DNA of 64,000 bases, from positions 241,436 to 305,435 of the forward strand of contig NMRA01000510.1 in the NCBI GenBank assembly GCA_002633005.1, in the 5' to 3' direction. How positions within the stretch are numbered: the first letter of the stretch is position 1; the number at the start of each line of letters is the position of its first letter. Both the position numbers and the translations under genes were made by a program. Source of the DNA: Phoronis australis. Its lineage: Eukaryota > Phoronida > Phoronidae. Below the pieces are notes generated by a model. That model was not told the origin of the DNA and ran no database searches. It was given only the letters and a program-made list of their open reading frames with translations. Positions 60,701 to 64,000 of the stretch are shown here, piece after piece.

Positions 60701-60748
60701 CATGGTTATGTCTATTCTGTTTCTTCTATTTTCAGGTTGCTGTATGAG
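18766..60748 (+). CDS. PPP4R1: PPP4R1: protein phosphatase 4 regulatory subunit 1 (15 exons)
   Basis: Exons: 18766-18772, 18856-18900, 29275-29383, 38747-38853, 41003-41088, 51132-51236, 53294-53359, 53893-54170, 55704-56548, 56833-56942, 57242-57427, 58992-59153, 59548-59903, 60065-60362, 60737-60748. They total 2772 nt and join in one frame to 923 residues plus stop. PPP4R1 is a HEAT-repeat scaffold that binds the PP4 catalytic subunit and directs it to substrates. Landmarks are ESENIFTR, MVGKDITERL-like LIGKDITERL, GVWGVRKACAECFM, SRWVRMAAFQALGPFISTFA, FNYWRTPLP, DPSRAQTVDTDIVRHCAYS, FNGFLKDLDEVRIGVLKHL and NNRNWRFRLELADQL. The long acidic exon 9 is the low-complexity middle part known from the family. 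About 70 residues of early HEAT repeats are missing between exons 4 and 5. Seven microRNA hairpins lie in the intron after exon 5. Confidence 0.93.
18856..18900 (+). CDS. PPP4R1: PPP4R1 exon 2
   Basis: A small exon between TTATTTTAG and GTAAGT, phase 1 in and out, encoding DIQFYQDDSEEGLEEG. The acidic stretch matches the poorly conserved N-terminal tail of the family. The following intron is 10.4 kb. Confidence 0.75.
20923..20979. repeat. Perfect 19-bp tandem repeat x3
   Basis: Three identical units CGGATTTTCTTTTGCGCGC stand head to tail with no substitution, so this is a young expansion. Each unit contains TTTTGCGCGC, an E2F/CpG-like core, within an otherwise AT-rich intron. Confidence 0.9.
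23218..24195. mobile_element. Foldback (long inverted repeat) element with THAP-like starts
   Basis: Arms of about 300 bp (23218-23528 and 23885-24195) are inverted copies: GGCGAAGGCAACC at the left end and GGTTGCCTTCGCC at the right, followed inward by AAAATAAGGTTCGTTGGTTA and its complement. Near the inner end of each arm an ATG reads outward-in as a THAP zinc-finger start: MPHCCCVPGCTHYG on plus from 23493, and MPRCCCVTGCTHY on minus from 23926. C-x2-4-C...VPGC starts are typical of THAP domains, which also head P-element transposases. The centre holds a 64-bp direct repeat. It is non-autonomous here; the origin from a THAP gene or P-like element is inference. Confidence 0.7.
23679..23810. 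repeat. 64-bp tandem duplication in the foldback centre
   Basis: Two copies start at 23681 and 23745. Each contains AGCTATTTAGAAGGTGCCAG, TCTGGCGAGGGAGTC and TGTAAGCAGTTTGTGTG. The second copy has a few added bases (CGGTGGGG). Confidence 0.85.
24381..25335 (-). mobile_element. Family D element, inverted copy
   Basis: It starts TACCGTATTCGCCGTAATAA and continues as the reverse complement of the right part of the 14.7-16.1 kb copy. Shared tracts include CATAATTGGTGTTTTTAAGC and CTCTGGTTTAGGCC. Similarity fades beyond about 25335, so the distal end is truncated. With the first copy it forms a widely spaced inverted pair around PPP4R1 exons 1-2. Confidence 0.7.
29275..29383 (+). CDS. PPP4R1: PPP4R1 exon 3
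   Basis: The acceptor is TTGTTGTCAG and the donor AAG|GTGAGT. It encodes ADDDLVSPYGGTSADDFLTP and then LQKLERYMESENIFTR, the highly conserved start of the HEAT region (LTPL.(K/R)L(E/D)(K/R)Y..SENIF.R). Confidence 0.92.
31394..31556. repeat. Short inverted-repeat element with TACCGTA ends
   Basis: Begins CTACCGTATGCATC and ends CTACGGTAAG. The inside repeats GCTTACCGCCC and CCCATGCTCGGCTTA twice, and GGGCGGTAA appears near the right end. A MITE-like structure is likely but the target duplication is not clear. Confidence 0.45.
32838..33260 (+). pseudogene. PIF/Harbinger (HARBI1-like) transposase remnant
   Basis: Fragments in changing frames give FGVAKSTVPKCIHGICAML, then CIDGTHVPFIAPSMVRGD, LNRRIFY, DHGYIMTNINIGWPGRV and VFGNSEIYQKAESDYLF. 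These are the ordered landmarks of the Harbinger DDE nuclease (first Asp in DGTH, then the GWPGR(V/H)-D block). At least two frameshifts and in-frame stops (TAA after RGD, TGA before DHGY) show it is inactive. The Myb-like partner gene and the ends of the element are not found. It lies in PPP4R1 intron 3, on the host strand. Confidence 0.85.
35186..36460 (+). repeat. Family F repeat, degenerate copy
   Basis: Two heads of the form TGCGCCCACATATTTATATG occur at about 35194 and 35462. They are followed by units with GATTTTTATGAAATTTTGCA-like sequence and worn motifs (GTGCCTAGTGGCAAC near 35614, GGCCACCTAGTTACC near 35751). A single N at 35610 interrupts it. Confidence 0.6.
38135..38600 (-). repeat. 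Family D fragment
   Basis: Shares GCCTACACGTGAAAACCGC, TTAAAAGCACGTGG.CAGGAAGCG, GGGTAGC and AATTGGTGTTTTTAA in the same order as 24785-25050. Both termini are lost. It ends about 150 bp upstream of PPP4R1 exon 4. Confidence 0.65.
38747..38853 (+). CDS. PPP4R1: PPP4R1 exon 4
   Basis: It encodes QMVARGILDTLRAVGGMEEE and CEGVLVAMSRLSDDYG, matching the QMVARSLLDTLREV block. It leaves in phase 1, and the next recognised exon enters in phase 1, but roughly 70 conserved residues expected between them are absent. Confidence 0.92.
38854..41002 (+). other. PPP4R1 intron 4 with assembly N; expected exon(s) absent
   Basis: Conserved HEAT residues expected between exons 4 and 5 are not found here on either strand. 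The interval contains a single N at 39770 and a minisatellite (39779-40080). Either the missing exon(s) fell into the gap or they are truly lost. Both flanking introns are phase 1, so skipping keeps the frame. Confidence 0.6.
39779..40080. repeat. Minisatellite, about 75-bp unit
   Basis: About four degenerate units start near 39796, 39871, 39945 and 40025. Each contains TACAAAGGACYTGGTGT, AATAGGAGTCACTGCTGGTG and GGGAAAAGAACTACTGG-like tracts. A fifth, more distant unit is near 40860-40930. It lies directly after the N at 39770. Confidence 0.6.
41003..41088 (+). CDS. PPP4R1: PPP4R1 exon 5
   Basis: It encodes DVEEQICPIILQLTGPDSID and DLRTEAVA, matching the family block VCPVLIELTAPDS-DD-KTEAVA. 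The acceptor is CTATTTCAG and the donor GCT|GTGGGT. The intron that follows holds the microRNA cluster. Confidence 0.9.
42480..43430 (+). repeat. Family F array with CTCF-like motifs
   Basis: Motifs of the form GCGCCNCCTAGTGGC (reverse complement of CCACTAGGNGGCGC) are at 42610, 42759 (GCGCCTCCTAGTGG), 42902 (GTGCCCTCTAGTGG), 43037, 43180 and 43324 (GCGCCATCTAGTGG). They are spaced 135-149 bp apart. The array ends about 400 bp upstream of the miR-71 hairpin. Confidence 0.75.
42757..43311. repeat. 277-bp near-identical duplication around an N
   Basis: 42757-43033 and 43035-43311 are almost identical (both begin TGGCGCCTCCTAGTGGCAGT and end TTTCCATTTTCGGACGAA), separated by a single N at 43034. 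Only a handful of bases differ, such as GCGCCCGTGGCTG versus GCGCCCATTTCTG. This is much more alike than neighbouring family F units, so an assembly duplication or a merge of two haplotypes is more likely than an old tandem copy. Confidence 0.85.
43806..43880 (+). ncRNA. mir-71: miR-71 precursor
   Basis: The 5' arm (mature at 43814-43836) begins TGAAAGACATGGGTAGTGAG, a perfect match to the deeply conserved miR-71. The 3' arm CCTCGCTACCGTGTCTTTTC (43852 onward) pairs with it over about 20 bp around a 16-nt loop. miR-71 is ancient in animals and lost in vertebrates. In protostomes it typically stands just upstream of miR-2 genes, as here. It lies in PPP4R1 intron 5 on the coding strand, so it is probably processed from the host transcript. 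Confidence 0.96.
44130..44207 (+). ncRNA. mir-2: miR-2 family precursor 1
   Basis: The mature 3' arm (44179-44201) begins TATCACAGCCAGCTTTGATG, identical to canonical protostome miR-2. The 5' arm ACCATCACAGCTGGTGTG (44138 onward) pairs through AGCTGG/CCAGCT and ATCA/TGAT. The seed is ATCACAG. It is the first of six miR-2 hairpins and stands 340 nt after miR-71. Confidence 0.95.
44210..44890 (+). repeat. Family F copy between miR-2 hairpins 1 and 2
   Basis: Motifs are at 44274 (GTGCCTTCTAGTGG), 44708 (GTGCCCCCTAGTGT) and 44848 (GCGCCATCTAATGG), with family F linkers such as TCATGAAATTYGGCAGATAG. The copy starts directly after the first miR-2 hairpin and ends just before the second. Confidence 0.65.
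44967..45022 (+). ncRNA. mir-2: miR-2 family precursor 2 (GCTTGGATAACC type)
   Basis: The mature 3' arm from 45000 begins TATCACAGCCTGCTTGGATA. The 5' arm GGTGTCCACCAGGGAGTGAT pairs with it (GTGATGTG/CATATCAC next to an 8-nt loop, then CAGG/CCTG and the outer GGTGTCC/GGATAACC). The seed is intact and the 3' half differs from canonical miR-2. Confidence 0.9.
46253..47163. mobile_element. Family E TIR element, copy 1 (911 bp)
   Basis: It has perfect 14-bp inverted ends: CAGACCTGTGTACC (46253-46266) and GGTACACAGGTCTG (47150-47163). Flanks TGTTCG and TGTTCA suggest a 6-bp target duplication. The body shares GAATCGCAAGGC, TTCTATTGGTAT and TGGCTTCTGAAAGAAGGGAA with the copy at 57500-58269. No transposase frame is seen. 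It sits between miR-2 hairpins 2 and 3. Confidence 0.8.
47302..47378 (+). ncRNA. mir-2: miR-2 family precursor 3 (divergent)
   Basis: The 3' arm from 47344 begins TATCACAGCCCAGCTATGAC, miR-2 with an extra C after GCC and a T-to-A change. The 5' arm TTATAGTGGCTGTGATGTG pairs through GGCTGTGAT/ATCACAGCC and TTATAG/CTATGA, so the base change is matched by the opposite arm. This compensation argues for a working hairpin. Confidence 0.87.
48243..48312 (+). ncRNA. mir-2: miR-2 family precursor 4
   Basis: The 3' arm (48286-48308) begins TATCACAGCCTGCTTTGACG. The 5' arm GTCGTTAAAGTGGCTGTGAT pairs through GGCTGTGAT, AAAG/CTTT and CGT/ACG. It has the canonical miR-2 seed and a GACG ending. Confidence 0.93.
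49281..49434. repeat. 51-52-bp tandem array ending in a miR-2 hairpin arm
   Basis: Three units begin GATGCGGTGCTGGTTGAGAA at 49281, 49333 and 49384. Each unit contains ACACCATCAGA (GCGCCATCAGA in the last), and in the last unit that part is the 5' arm of miR-2 precursor 5. A partial unit (GATGGTTGAGAAAGCCTTAC) starts near 49250. Confidence 0.8.
49411..49486 (+). ncRNA. mir-2: miR-2 family precursor 5
   Basis: The 3' arm (49451-49473) begins TATCACAGCCTGCTTTGATG. The 5' arm CCATCAGAGTGGTGGTGATG pairs with it, and the base of the stem is closed by GTAGCG/CGCTAC. A 51-bp tandem array lies immediately upstream. Confidence 0.94.
49657..49728 (+). ncRNA. mir-2: miR-2 family precursor 6
   Basis: The 3' arm (49700-49722) begins TATCACAGCCTGCTTTGATG, the same first 20 nt as precursor 5. 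The 5' arm TTTGTCAAAGTGGCTGTGAT pairs with it. The stem base is GTTGAA/TTCAAC. It is the last hairpin, 1.4 kb before exon 6. Confidence 0.94.
51132..51236 (+). CDS. PPP4R1: PPP4R1 exon 6
   Basis: A 35-codon exon, phase 0 to 0, encoding LMSKMTPLIGKDITERLFLP and RFAHLCSDTLFHVRK. The (V/I)GKDITERL-LPRF block is one of the strongest PPP4R1 signatures. Confidence 0.94.
51237..53293 (+). other. PPP4R1 intron 6, nothing assigned
   Basis: A 2.1-kb intron. A 125-codon minus-strand open frame at 51775-52152 has two CxxC pairs but no recognisable family and no splice context. The rest is AT-rich with no clear repeat. Confidence 0.5.
53294..53359 (+). CDS. PPP4R1: PPP4R1 exon 7
   Basis: A 22-codon exon between TTTCCACAG and GTAAGT, encoding VCAANFGDMCSVVGSQLTED. 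It is nearly identical to the family consensus VCAANFGD(I/M)CSVVG. Confidence 0.94.
53893..54170 (+). CDS. PPP4R1: PPP4R1 exon 8
   Basis: It encodes LCEDGVWGVRKACAECFMQV and SRWVRMAAFQALGPFISTFA, two adjoining HEAT repeats. As drawn it ends ...RRAR and splices in phase 2 to exon 9. An alternative donor at 54139/54140 (GATG|GTGTAT, phase 1) would instead fit the candidate exon at 54983. Confidence 0.9.
54333..54975 (+). repeat. Family F, two full units with heads
   Basis: Two units begin TTTTTATGTGCCCACATATT (54333) and TTTTTATGCACCCACATACA (54656). Each continues TGTGGACRCATTATGCCRTC, then a GTCC-rich segment (GTCCGGCGTCCGCTGCTC), GAACTTTCGG and the motif GTGCCCCCTAGTGG at 54496 and 54833. 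The second unit ends at the acceptor-like TTTGCTCTGCAG. Confidence 0.75.
54983..55094 (+). CDS. Candidate additional PPP4R1 exon
   Basis: From the acceptor TTTGCTCTGCAG the phase-1 frame reads DKQCVENESAKMPLTGKCSR and then LQDELNLCLDKLVLNEK. It can leave in phase 2 at a weak GT at 55095. With the alternative exon 8 donor at 54139 this gives a continuous frame into exon 9. Position and character (acidic, VEN-rich) resemble the linker after ISTFA in vertebrate PPP4R1. The acceptor sequence lies at the very end of a family F repeat. The weak donor is the main doubt; transcript data would settle it. Confidence 0.35.
55704..56548 (+). CDS. PPP4R1: PPP4R1 exon 9 (acidic central region)
   Basis: An 845-nt exon, phase 2 in and phase 1 out. 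It is rich in Asp, Glu, Ser and Thr and includes AFNYWRTPLPVINLEEIVDD, the conserved (F)WRTPLP.I(D/N)L motif of PPP4R1. The rest is a disordered, fast-evolving linker with many potential acidic-directed phosphorylation sites. The exon is open for its whole length and ends at a consensus donor GTAAGT. Confidence 0.93.
56833..56942 (+). CDS. PPP4R1: PPP4R1 exon 10
   Basis: It encodes DVNPSLSYYDVDSPLDSPPP and EFRASLSPQPPLGAEEQ, a Pro/Ser-rich linker before the C-terminal HEAT block. The acceptor is TTCCTTCAG and the donor CAG|GTGGGT. Its sequence is not conserved enough to be diagnostic, but phases (1 in, 0 out) and position fit. Confidence 0.8.
57242..57427 (+). CDS. PPP4R1: PPP4R1 exon 11
   Basis: It encodes DVIPQALLENYLSMIDPSRA, QTVDTDIVRHCAYSFPAVAY and TLAGDMQ. 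The block Q(A)LL..YLSM.DPSRAQTVDT is diagnostic for PPP4R1. Phase 0 to 0. Confidence 0.95.
57428..58991 (+). other. PPP4R1 intron 11 with family E and F elements
   Basis: It holds the second family E element (57500-58269) and a worn family F fragment near 58700-58870 (CCCCTAAACCCTCTCAAGATC, GTCCGCTAAAGGCAATTTTAG). No exon is seen. Confidence 0.6.
57500..58269. mobile_element. Family E TIR element, copy 2 (770 bp)
   Basis: The ends CAGACCTGTGTGCC and GGTACACAGGTCTG form the same inverted termini as copy 1, with one mismatch. Flanks ATAGAA and ATGGAA are a near-perfect 6-bp duplication. The two copies are diverged in the middle. Finding two copies in two introns of one gene shows the family is active or abundant in this genome. 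Confidence 0.8.
58992..59153 (+). CDS. PPP4R1: PPP4R1 exon 12
   Basis: It encodes WKVRRTLAFSIHELAVILGP and LVPIFNGFLKDLDEVRIGVL, ending HLADFLR at a GTAAGT donor. This is a strongly conserved HEAT pair of the C-terminal half. Confidence 0.95.
59548..59903 (+). CDS. PPP4R1: PPP4R1 exon 13
   Basis: It encodes LLDPSLRQQYLPNLSGFMTT, DNNRNWRFRLELADQLIYLC and later KSPKWFGRQ. The NRNWRFR.ELA.QL and (C/S)PKW.GRQ motifs are conserved in the family. The exon leaves in phase 2. Confidence 0.94.
60065..60362 (+). CDS. PPP4R1: PPP4R1 exon 14
   Basis: It encodes FAQLCYHILHENAMGPDSFA, SLLELANDSIPNVKIAVSRS and DTDRDVRYYAALSP, matching the last HEAT repeats (D.VPNVR, D.DVKYFA). The donor is ACG|GTAGGT. The downstream intron starts with a degenerate GGTGTAGG/GTGGA-rich minisatellite. 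Confidence 0.92.
60363..60736 (+). repeat. Degenerate GGTGTAGGYTGGTGGA minisatellite in the last intron
   Basis: From the donor to about 60600, units of roughly 28-32 bp repeat GGTTGGTGTAGG, TTGGTGGTGGAGT and TGACAGAGGG/GACAGAAGGG. The array begins within the donor region of intron 14. The rest of the intron is unremarkable up to the pyrimidine tract. Confidence 0.7.
60737..60748 (+). CDS. PPP4R1: PPP4R1 exon 15 (stop)
   Basis: After the strong acceptor TTCTTCTATTTTCAG the phase-0 frame adds only Val-Ala-Val and stops (TGA). In the frame one base later the same exon would be open for 24 codons (LLYEVLGNSDRSNLLMTMTR...) to a TAA near 60812, but no good phase-2 donor is seen in exon 14. The short ending is therefore preferred. 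Confidence 0.6.
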
Positions 60749-61330
60749 GTTCTCGGGAACTCGGACAGGAGTAACTTGCTGATGACCATGACACGCTACA
60801 TAAACCAGTAAAAGAAAACACCAAATCATGATGAGATTCTACTAATTGTGTTGACTATATTGACAAATTCTATTGTATCGTTGCTTGAGATTACCTTGCA
60901 TTGTTATTCTCCGGTTTTAGCGATTGGACGTAGCCATTTCAAAGTGGATGATTTGGAGCGTGTTTGTTGGGAGATGATCGAGCAAGAACTTGGTTTGGCC
61001 TTGCAAGCCCCTCCCCTCCCTAAATACCATTGTGTTGAGTGTGTGGTTTTGTTTGGCTGGCCTTCAGTGAAGCTGGTCTGGTTATGATATACCATGTGAC
61101 ATAGTGGACTGGGGGTATTTTTTTGCTCTGGTTCTTGAACTCAAAACTAGACTCAACTGTGTCGTTTTAGCGTAATAACGTTTACATTTAGTAAAAGACT
61201 GTGATGTTTAATTTATTGGAGACATTGGCCAAATTATGTTGTCTCAATTGTACATTTAAATGTACAATAGGCTGGAAATGGGATAGACATATTACGTGGT
61301 GTGTAGGTGGAATAAAGGAAACTGAATTGA
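60749..61330 (+). other. PPP4R1 3' untranslated region
   Basis: Non-coding sequence between the stop and the poly(A) signal at 61311. It includes the palindrome TGTACATTTAAATGTACA near 61250, a possible RNA stem. The end is inferred from the signal only. Confidence 0.55.
61311..61316 (+). terminator. Poly(A) signal AATAAA for PPP4R1
   Basis: AATAAA in the context GGTGGAATAAAGGAAACTG, 563 nt after the stop codon. It is the first canonical signal downstream of the gene. Another AATAAA is near 62240 and could serve a longer 3' UTR. Confidence 0.55.
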
Positions 61331-63035
61331 GAAGCTAGCTGAGATGTTTCAGTACTGGCATGATTCTTAAATGAAACTGGACGAATTGTGATTGTAGTCT
61401 TAAAAATAGTTGATTTATCTCAGTGATTCTACGAGTAAAATTCATTGCTGTGTTCAATTGCCATGAATAGACTTGTTCAATTGTAGCGAGAACCAGTATT
61501 ATCGGTAATGGAGGTCACTCCAGTCAGATGTCTTTCAATGTAGAGTTGATATTTAGTTATTTGATTTTACCCTCATGAAAGTGAGCACGTCTGCACCTCT
61601 TGTGTGGACAGGTATTGTAGTAATTGCTCTAATAATTCACACATTAATAATTTTGGGTTGTTGATCACGTGTGCGTTTTTAGTTAGTACACATAACTCCT
61701 CAATCTACCTGCAGGGGTTGTCACTGCTGGTAGAGATGGCTACCTTTCTATTGATCAAGGTTATGTACCCCTACTTGCACTAAGTTGTTTCTTGGAATGA
61801 GTCGACACTTATCATGGTCCAGCAGGTGGTGGATTAAGAGGGGTTGTGTGCACACATTGGTAGATATAGTAGCTCACACCCTTGTAATAATCTTTCACAG
61901 GGCTTGTCTACCTAAATAATATTTTTCTGAGAATGAATAGAAAAAAGTGCTGTAGTAAGATTAGCATTCGGTTTTACATTCTCAAAAGAAATCTTCTGTT
62001 TGGCTGTGAATTGTTGAACTTGTTTTTTATCTTGCTCTATTACTAGGTCACCTGCATTTCCGTGATAATGGAATATTACATTAATTTAACCAATCGGATT
62101 GTTTTATTCATGTGACTGGTCTTGCTTCTTCAGGGTAGACAACCGTGTTTGTGGATCACAAAGGCGTTCTTGTTGAGGGGAATGGCAACCGCTTTTGGTT
62201 CAATTAGGATTTTCTTGTTTTCCCGAACAAGTTTTCAAATTAATAAATGTCCCCAGGATGTAATTATGCAAAAGCTATGCTGTTTGCTGGCTGTAGATAC
62301 TTAAATGATTTCAATTCACTCCAAAGGGCCCGGGTGGTTTCAGGAGGAAATTTAATTAGTGACGATCCTGAATTTGTTGAGAATGACACCTGGAGGAGAT
62401 ATCCGGAACATGCAGCACTGAAGGAGGATTGTTTCCTGGCCATTTTCCCTACGAAACTTAAAAGTTTTGACGAAAATTATCCCAAAGGATGACTTTTCGG
62501 ACAAATTTCACTTACAGACTTCTACAAAAGGTTCCTGAGTTCCTTGCAAATGATGTTCTCATTGTTGGCATGACTATTATTTTTAACTATTTGGGGGTTA
62601 CTGGGTTGCCAAAAATTCCCCATGAGGAAATGGTTCGATCCTTGCAAAAGGGTTGATATTTCTGGAACAAAGCCCTTCGAAAGGGCGACTTTTCTAACGG
62701 AAGTTCCCTACAAATTACTTCCTTTTCTGGCCCATTCTAATGGTGAATCCAAATTGTGCAGCTGGTACTCCGTCAAAATATAGTCGAGAATCCCCTAGGC
62801 ATGCTTTGCATAAGTACACATGCACGTCTTTAGTTTTTTTATATAAACCATTGGGCGGTGCAGTTGTCTATTAAGATCAGGGTCGACTTAGACAGCAAGG
62901 TCTTGTTTAATGCCCTTTTTGGCCAGTTGACAGATATTGAAAACTACTTTCCCATCCAGTTCTCTGAAACGAAATGCTGAGTAACTCTCAACAGTTAGAG
63001 TTAGAATTTTTTGAAAACTTACGCAGCCGATTTCA
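61331..63035. other. Downstream intergenic stretch, nothing assigned
   Basis: AT-rich sequence. An 81-codon frame at 62247-62492 (MSPGCNYAKAMLFAGCRYLN start) is open but unrecognised. No splice structure or repeat family could be attached to it. Confidence 0.4.
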
Positions 63036-63190
63036 TAAAGGTGGTTTAACAAAACCAGGTTTAAGACTTAAACCTGGTCTTCCTAAACCTGGTCTAATTT
63101 TAGACCTGACTTGCATTTCACCAACATGGTTTAAGAGTCTGAAAGCCTGGTTTTGCTAGACCAGGGAGCTGGTTCAGTAAAACCTGCCTT
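63036..63190. repeat. Palindromic AAACCTGGTTTAAG-type repeat
   Basis: Clustered direct and inverted copies of ACCAGGTTTAAGACTTAAAC, CCTGGTCTTCC, TTAGACC and CATGGTTTAAGA form a self-complementary block. Related sequence returns at 63930-63990 (GTTAAACCTGGGTCTGACC, AAACATGGTTTAAGATG). Together these may be the ends of one element enclosing the small ORF at 63287. Confidence 0.55.
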
Positions 63191-63286
63191 AAAGTATCAA
63201 AAGCACCCCCACTGTGTCGAGCTGGGTAAACCCAACAAAGAAACTATTGAAGTGTTTCAATGAAACCTTGATCACGTGGGTATACA

Positions 63287-63640
63287 ATGGCATACACTAG
63301 TAGAATCGGTGCAGACATTTACGAAAAACATCTAAAAGCTTTTCTCATGAGGAAAACTGTAATTTCTGTGCCCAACACACACGCATTAAAGAACATGCTC
63401 CCGATTAGATGTAACATGTTAAATGCCCAAATTTATTTCCTTGTCATTTTAGTGTTTCTTTTTCGCGGCCAAAGGGGGGAGGCAAGACCCCTTCCTGGCA
63501 ATATTGTATCGGAGAACAGTGGAGGTGAAACTCAGTCAGAAGAATCGGAAGATGTTGTCTTTAGTCAAATCCGTAGCGCTTACGACCTGCTCGACCAGTC
63601 GTATTCTGAGAAATCCGCAGGACACACTCCAGCAAGTACT
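63287..63640 (+). CDS. Unassigned ORF, possibly transposon-borne
   Basis: An ATG at 63287 opens a frame beginning MAYTSRIGADIYEKHLKAFL. It later reads RPLPGNIVSENSGGETQSEE and FSQIRSAYDLLDQSYSEKSA, and finally runs into the MITE at 63649. A TTTAG before GTTTCTTTTTCG (about 63453) could be an acceptor, so the two halves may be an intron and an exon. The second half looks coding (acidic, Ser-rich) but no family is recognised. It lies between two blocks of the palindromic AAACCTGG repeat, which hints at a mobile element. Confidence 0.25.
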
Positions 63641-63648
63641 GGTCTACG

Positions 63649-63805
63649 CATAGGCGGATCCACGGGGGTCAAGGGGTCCGGAGTCCCCTTTTTTCCCTTG
63701 ATTTTAGTGATATCAAATATATAATTTTCAAATTGTTGACTTGGCCCCCTTTCAAAAAGTCCTTGACCATCCCCCTCCCCCTTTAAAAACCTGAATCCGC
63801 CCCTG
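63649..63805. mobile_element. MITE family B-like element (157 bp) with 5-bp TSD
   Basis: Starts CATAGGCGGATCCACGG and ends CCTGAATCCGCCCCTG, flanked by the perfect duplication CTACG (63644-63648 and 63806-63810). The inner sequence differs from the other family B copies (TTTTAGTGATATCAAATATA) but the ends and 5-bp target size agree. Confidence 0.8.
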
Positions 63806-64000
63806 CTACGCTTGATCTTGTGTCATAGTAAAACTGAATATTGAAAATAGTCCATTTTCGCTCTAAAACTGCGTCGCAAATGCACTCCCCGGCATCATTC
63901 AGTTGTACCATGCAAGTCTGACATATTTAACAGTTAAACCTGGGTCTGACCAAGTCTAAAGTTAAACATGGTTTAAGATGTTAATACAGGTCTAAATAAT

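Overview
This window reads as nuclear DNA from an invertebrate animal, most likely a spiralian/lophotrochozoan protostome such as a mollusc. Coding sequence is split into short exons with GT-AG borders, introns are long and full of repeats, and one intron carries a miR-71/miR-2 microRNA cluster. The miR-2 family is known only from protostomes. The species cannot be named from the sequence alone. No rRNA or tRNA gene was recognised.

Left edge (1-1.1 kb): a minus-strand fragment of an OTU/vertnin-like gene (motif GDGNCLFRAASL) runs off the window. Next to it is a 137-bp MITE with a clean 5-bp target duplication. From 1.1 to 6.6 kb only repeats and unassigned sequence are seen. From 6.6 to 12.0 kb, seven in-frame plus-strand exons encode the N-terminal 323 codons of an ACSF2-like mitochondrial acyl-CoA synthetase. 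The C-terminal part, which would carry the catalytic hinge and lysine, is not found. It is replaced by a repeat field (12-18.5 kb) of nested TIR elements and arrays of CTCF-like motifs.

Centre and right (18.77-61.3 kb): a single 42-kb plus-strand gene, PPP4R1 (regulatory subunit 1 of protein phosphatase 4), with 15 recognised exons. It has a CCAAT/E2F/YY1-type TATA-less promoter and a poly(A) signal at 61311. All exon phases join into one open frame. One block of N-terminal HEAT repeats, however, is absent between 38853 and 41003, an interval that contains an assembly N.

The 10-kb PPP4R1 intron at 41.1-51.1 kb hosts one miR-71 hairpin followed by six miR-2 family hairpins, all on the host strand, so a shared primary transcript is likely. 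Repeat copies with CTCF-core-like motifs spaced about 145 bp apart lie beside and between these hairpins.

Other introns hold a foldback element with two THAP-like zinc-finger starts, a broken PIF/Harbinger transposase, two copies of a 14-bp-TIR element, copies of a long TIR element beginning ACCGTATTCGCC, and several minisatellites. The right edge (61.3-64 kb) holds a palindromic AAACCTGG-rich repeat, an unassigned small ORF and one more hAT-like MITE. Three single Ns (35610, 39770, 43034) mark weak assembly points. At least one is flanked by a 277-bp near-perfect duplication that is probably artefactual.
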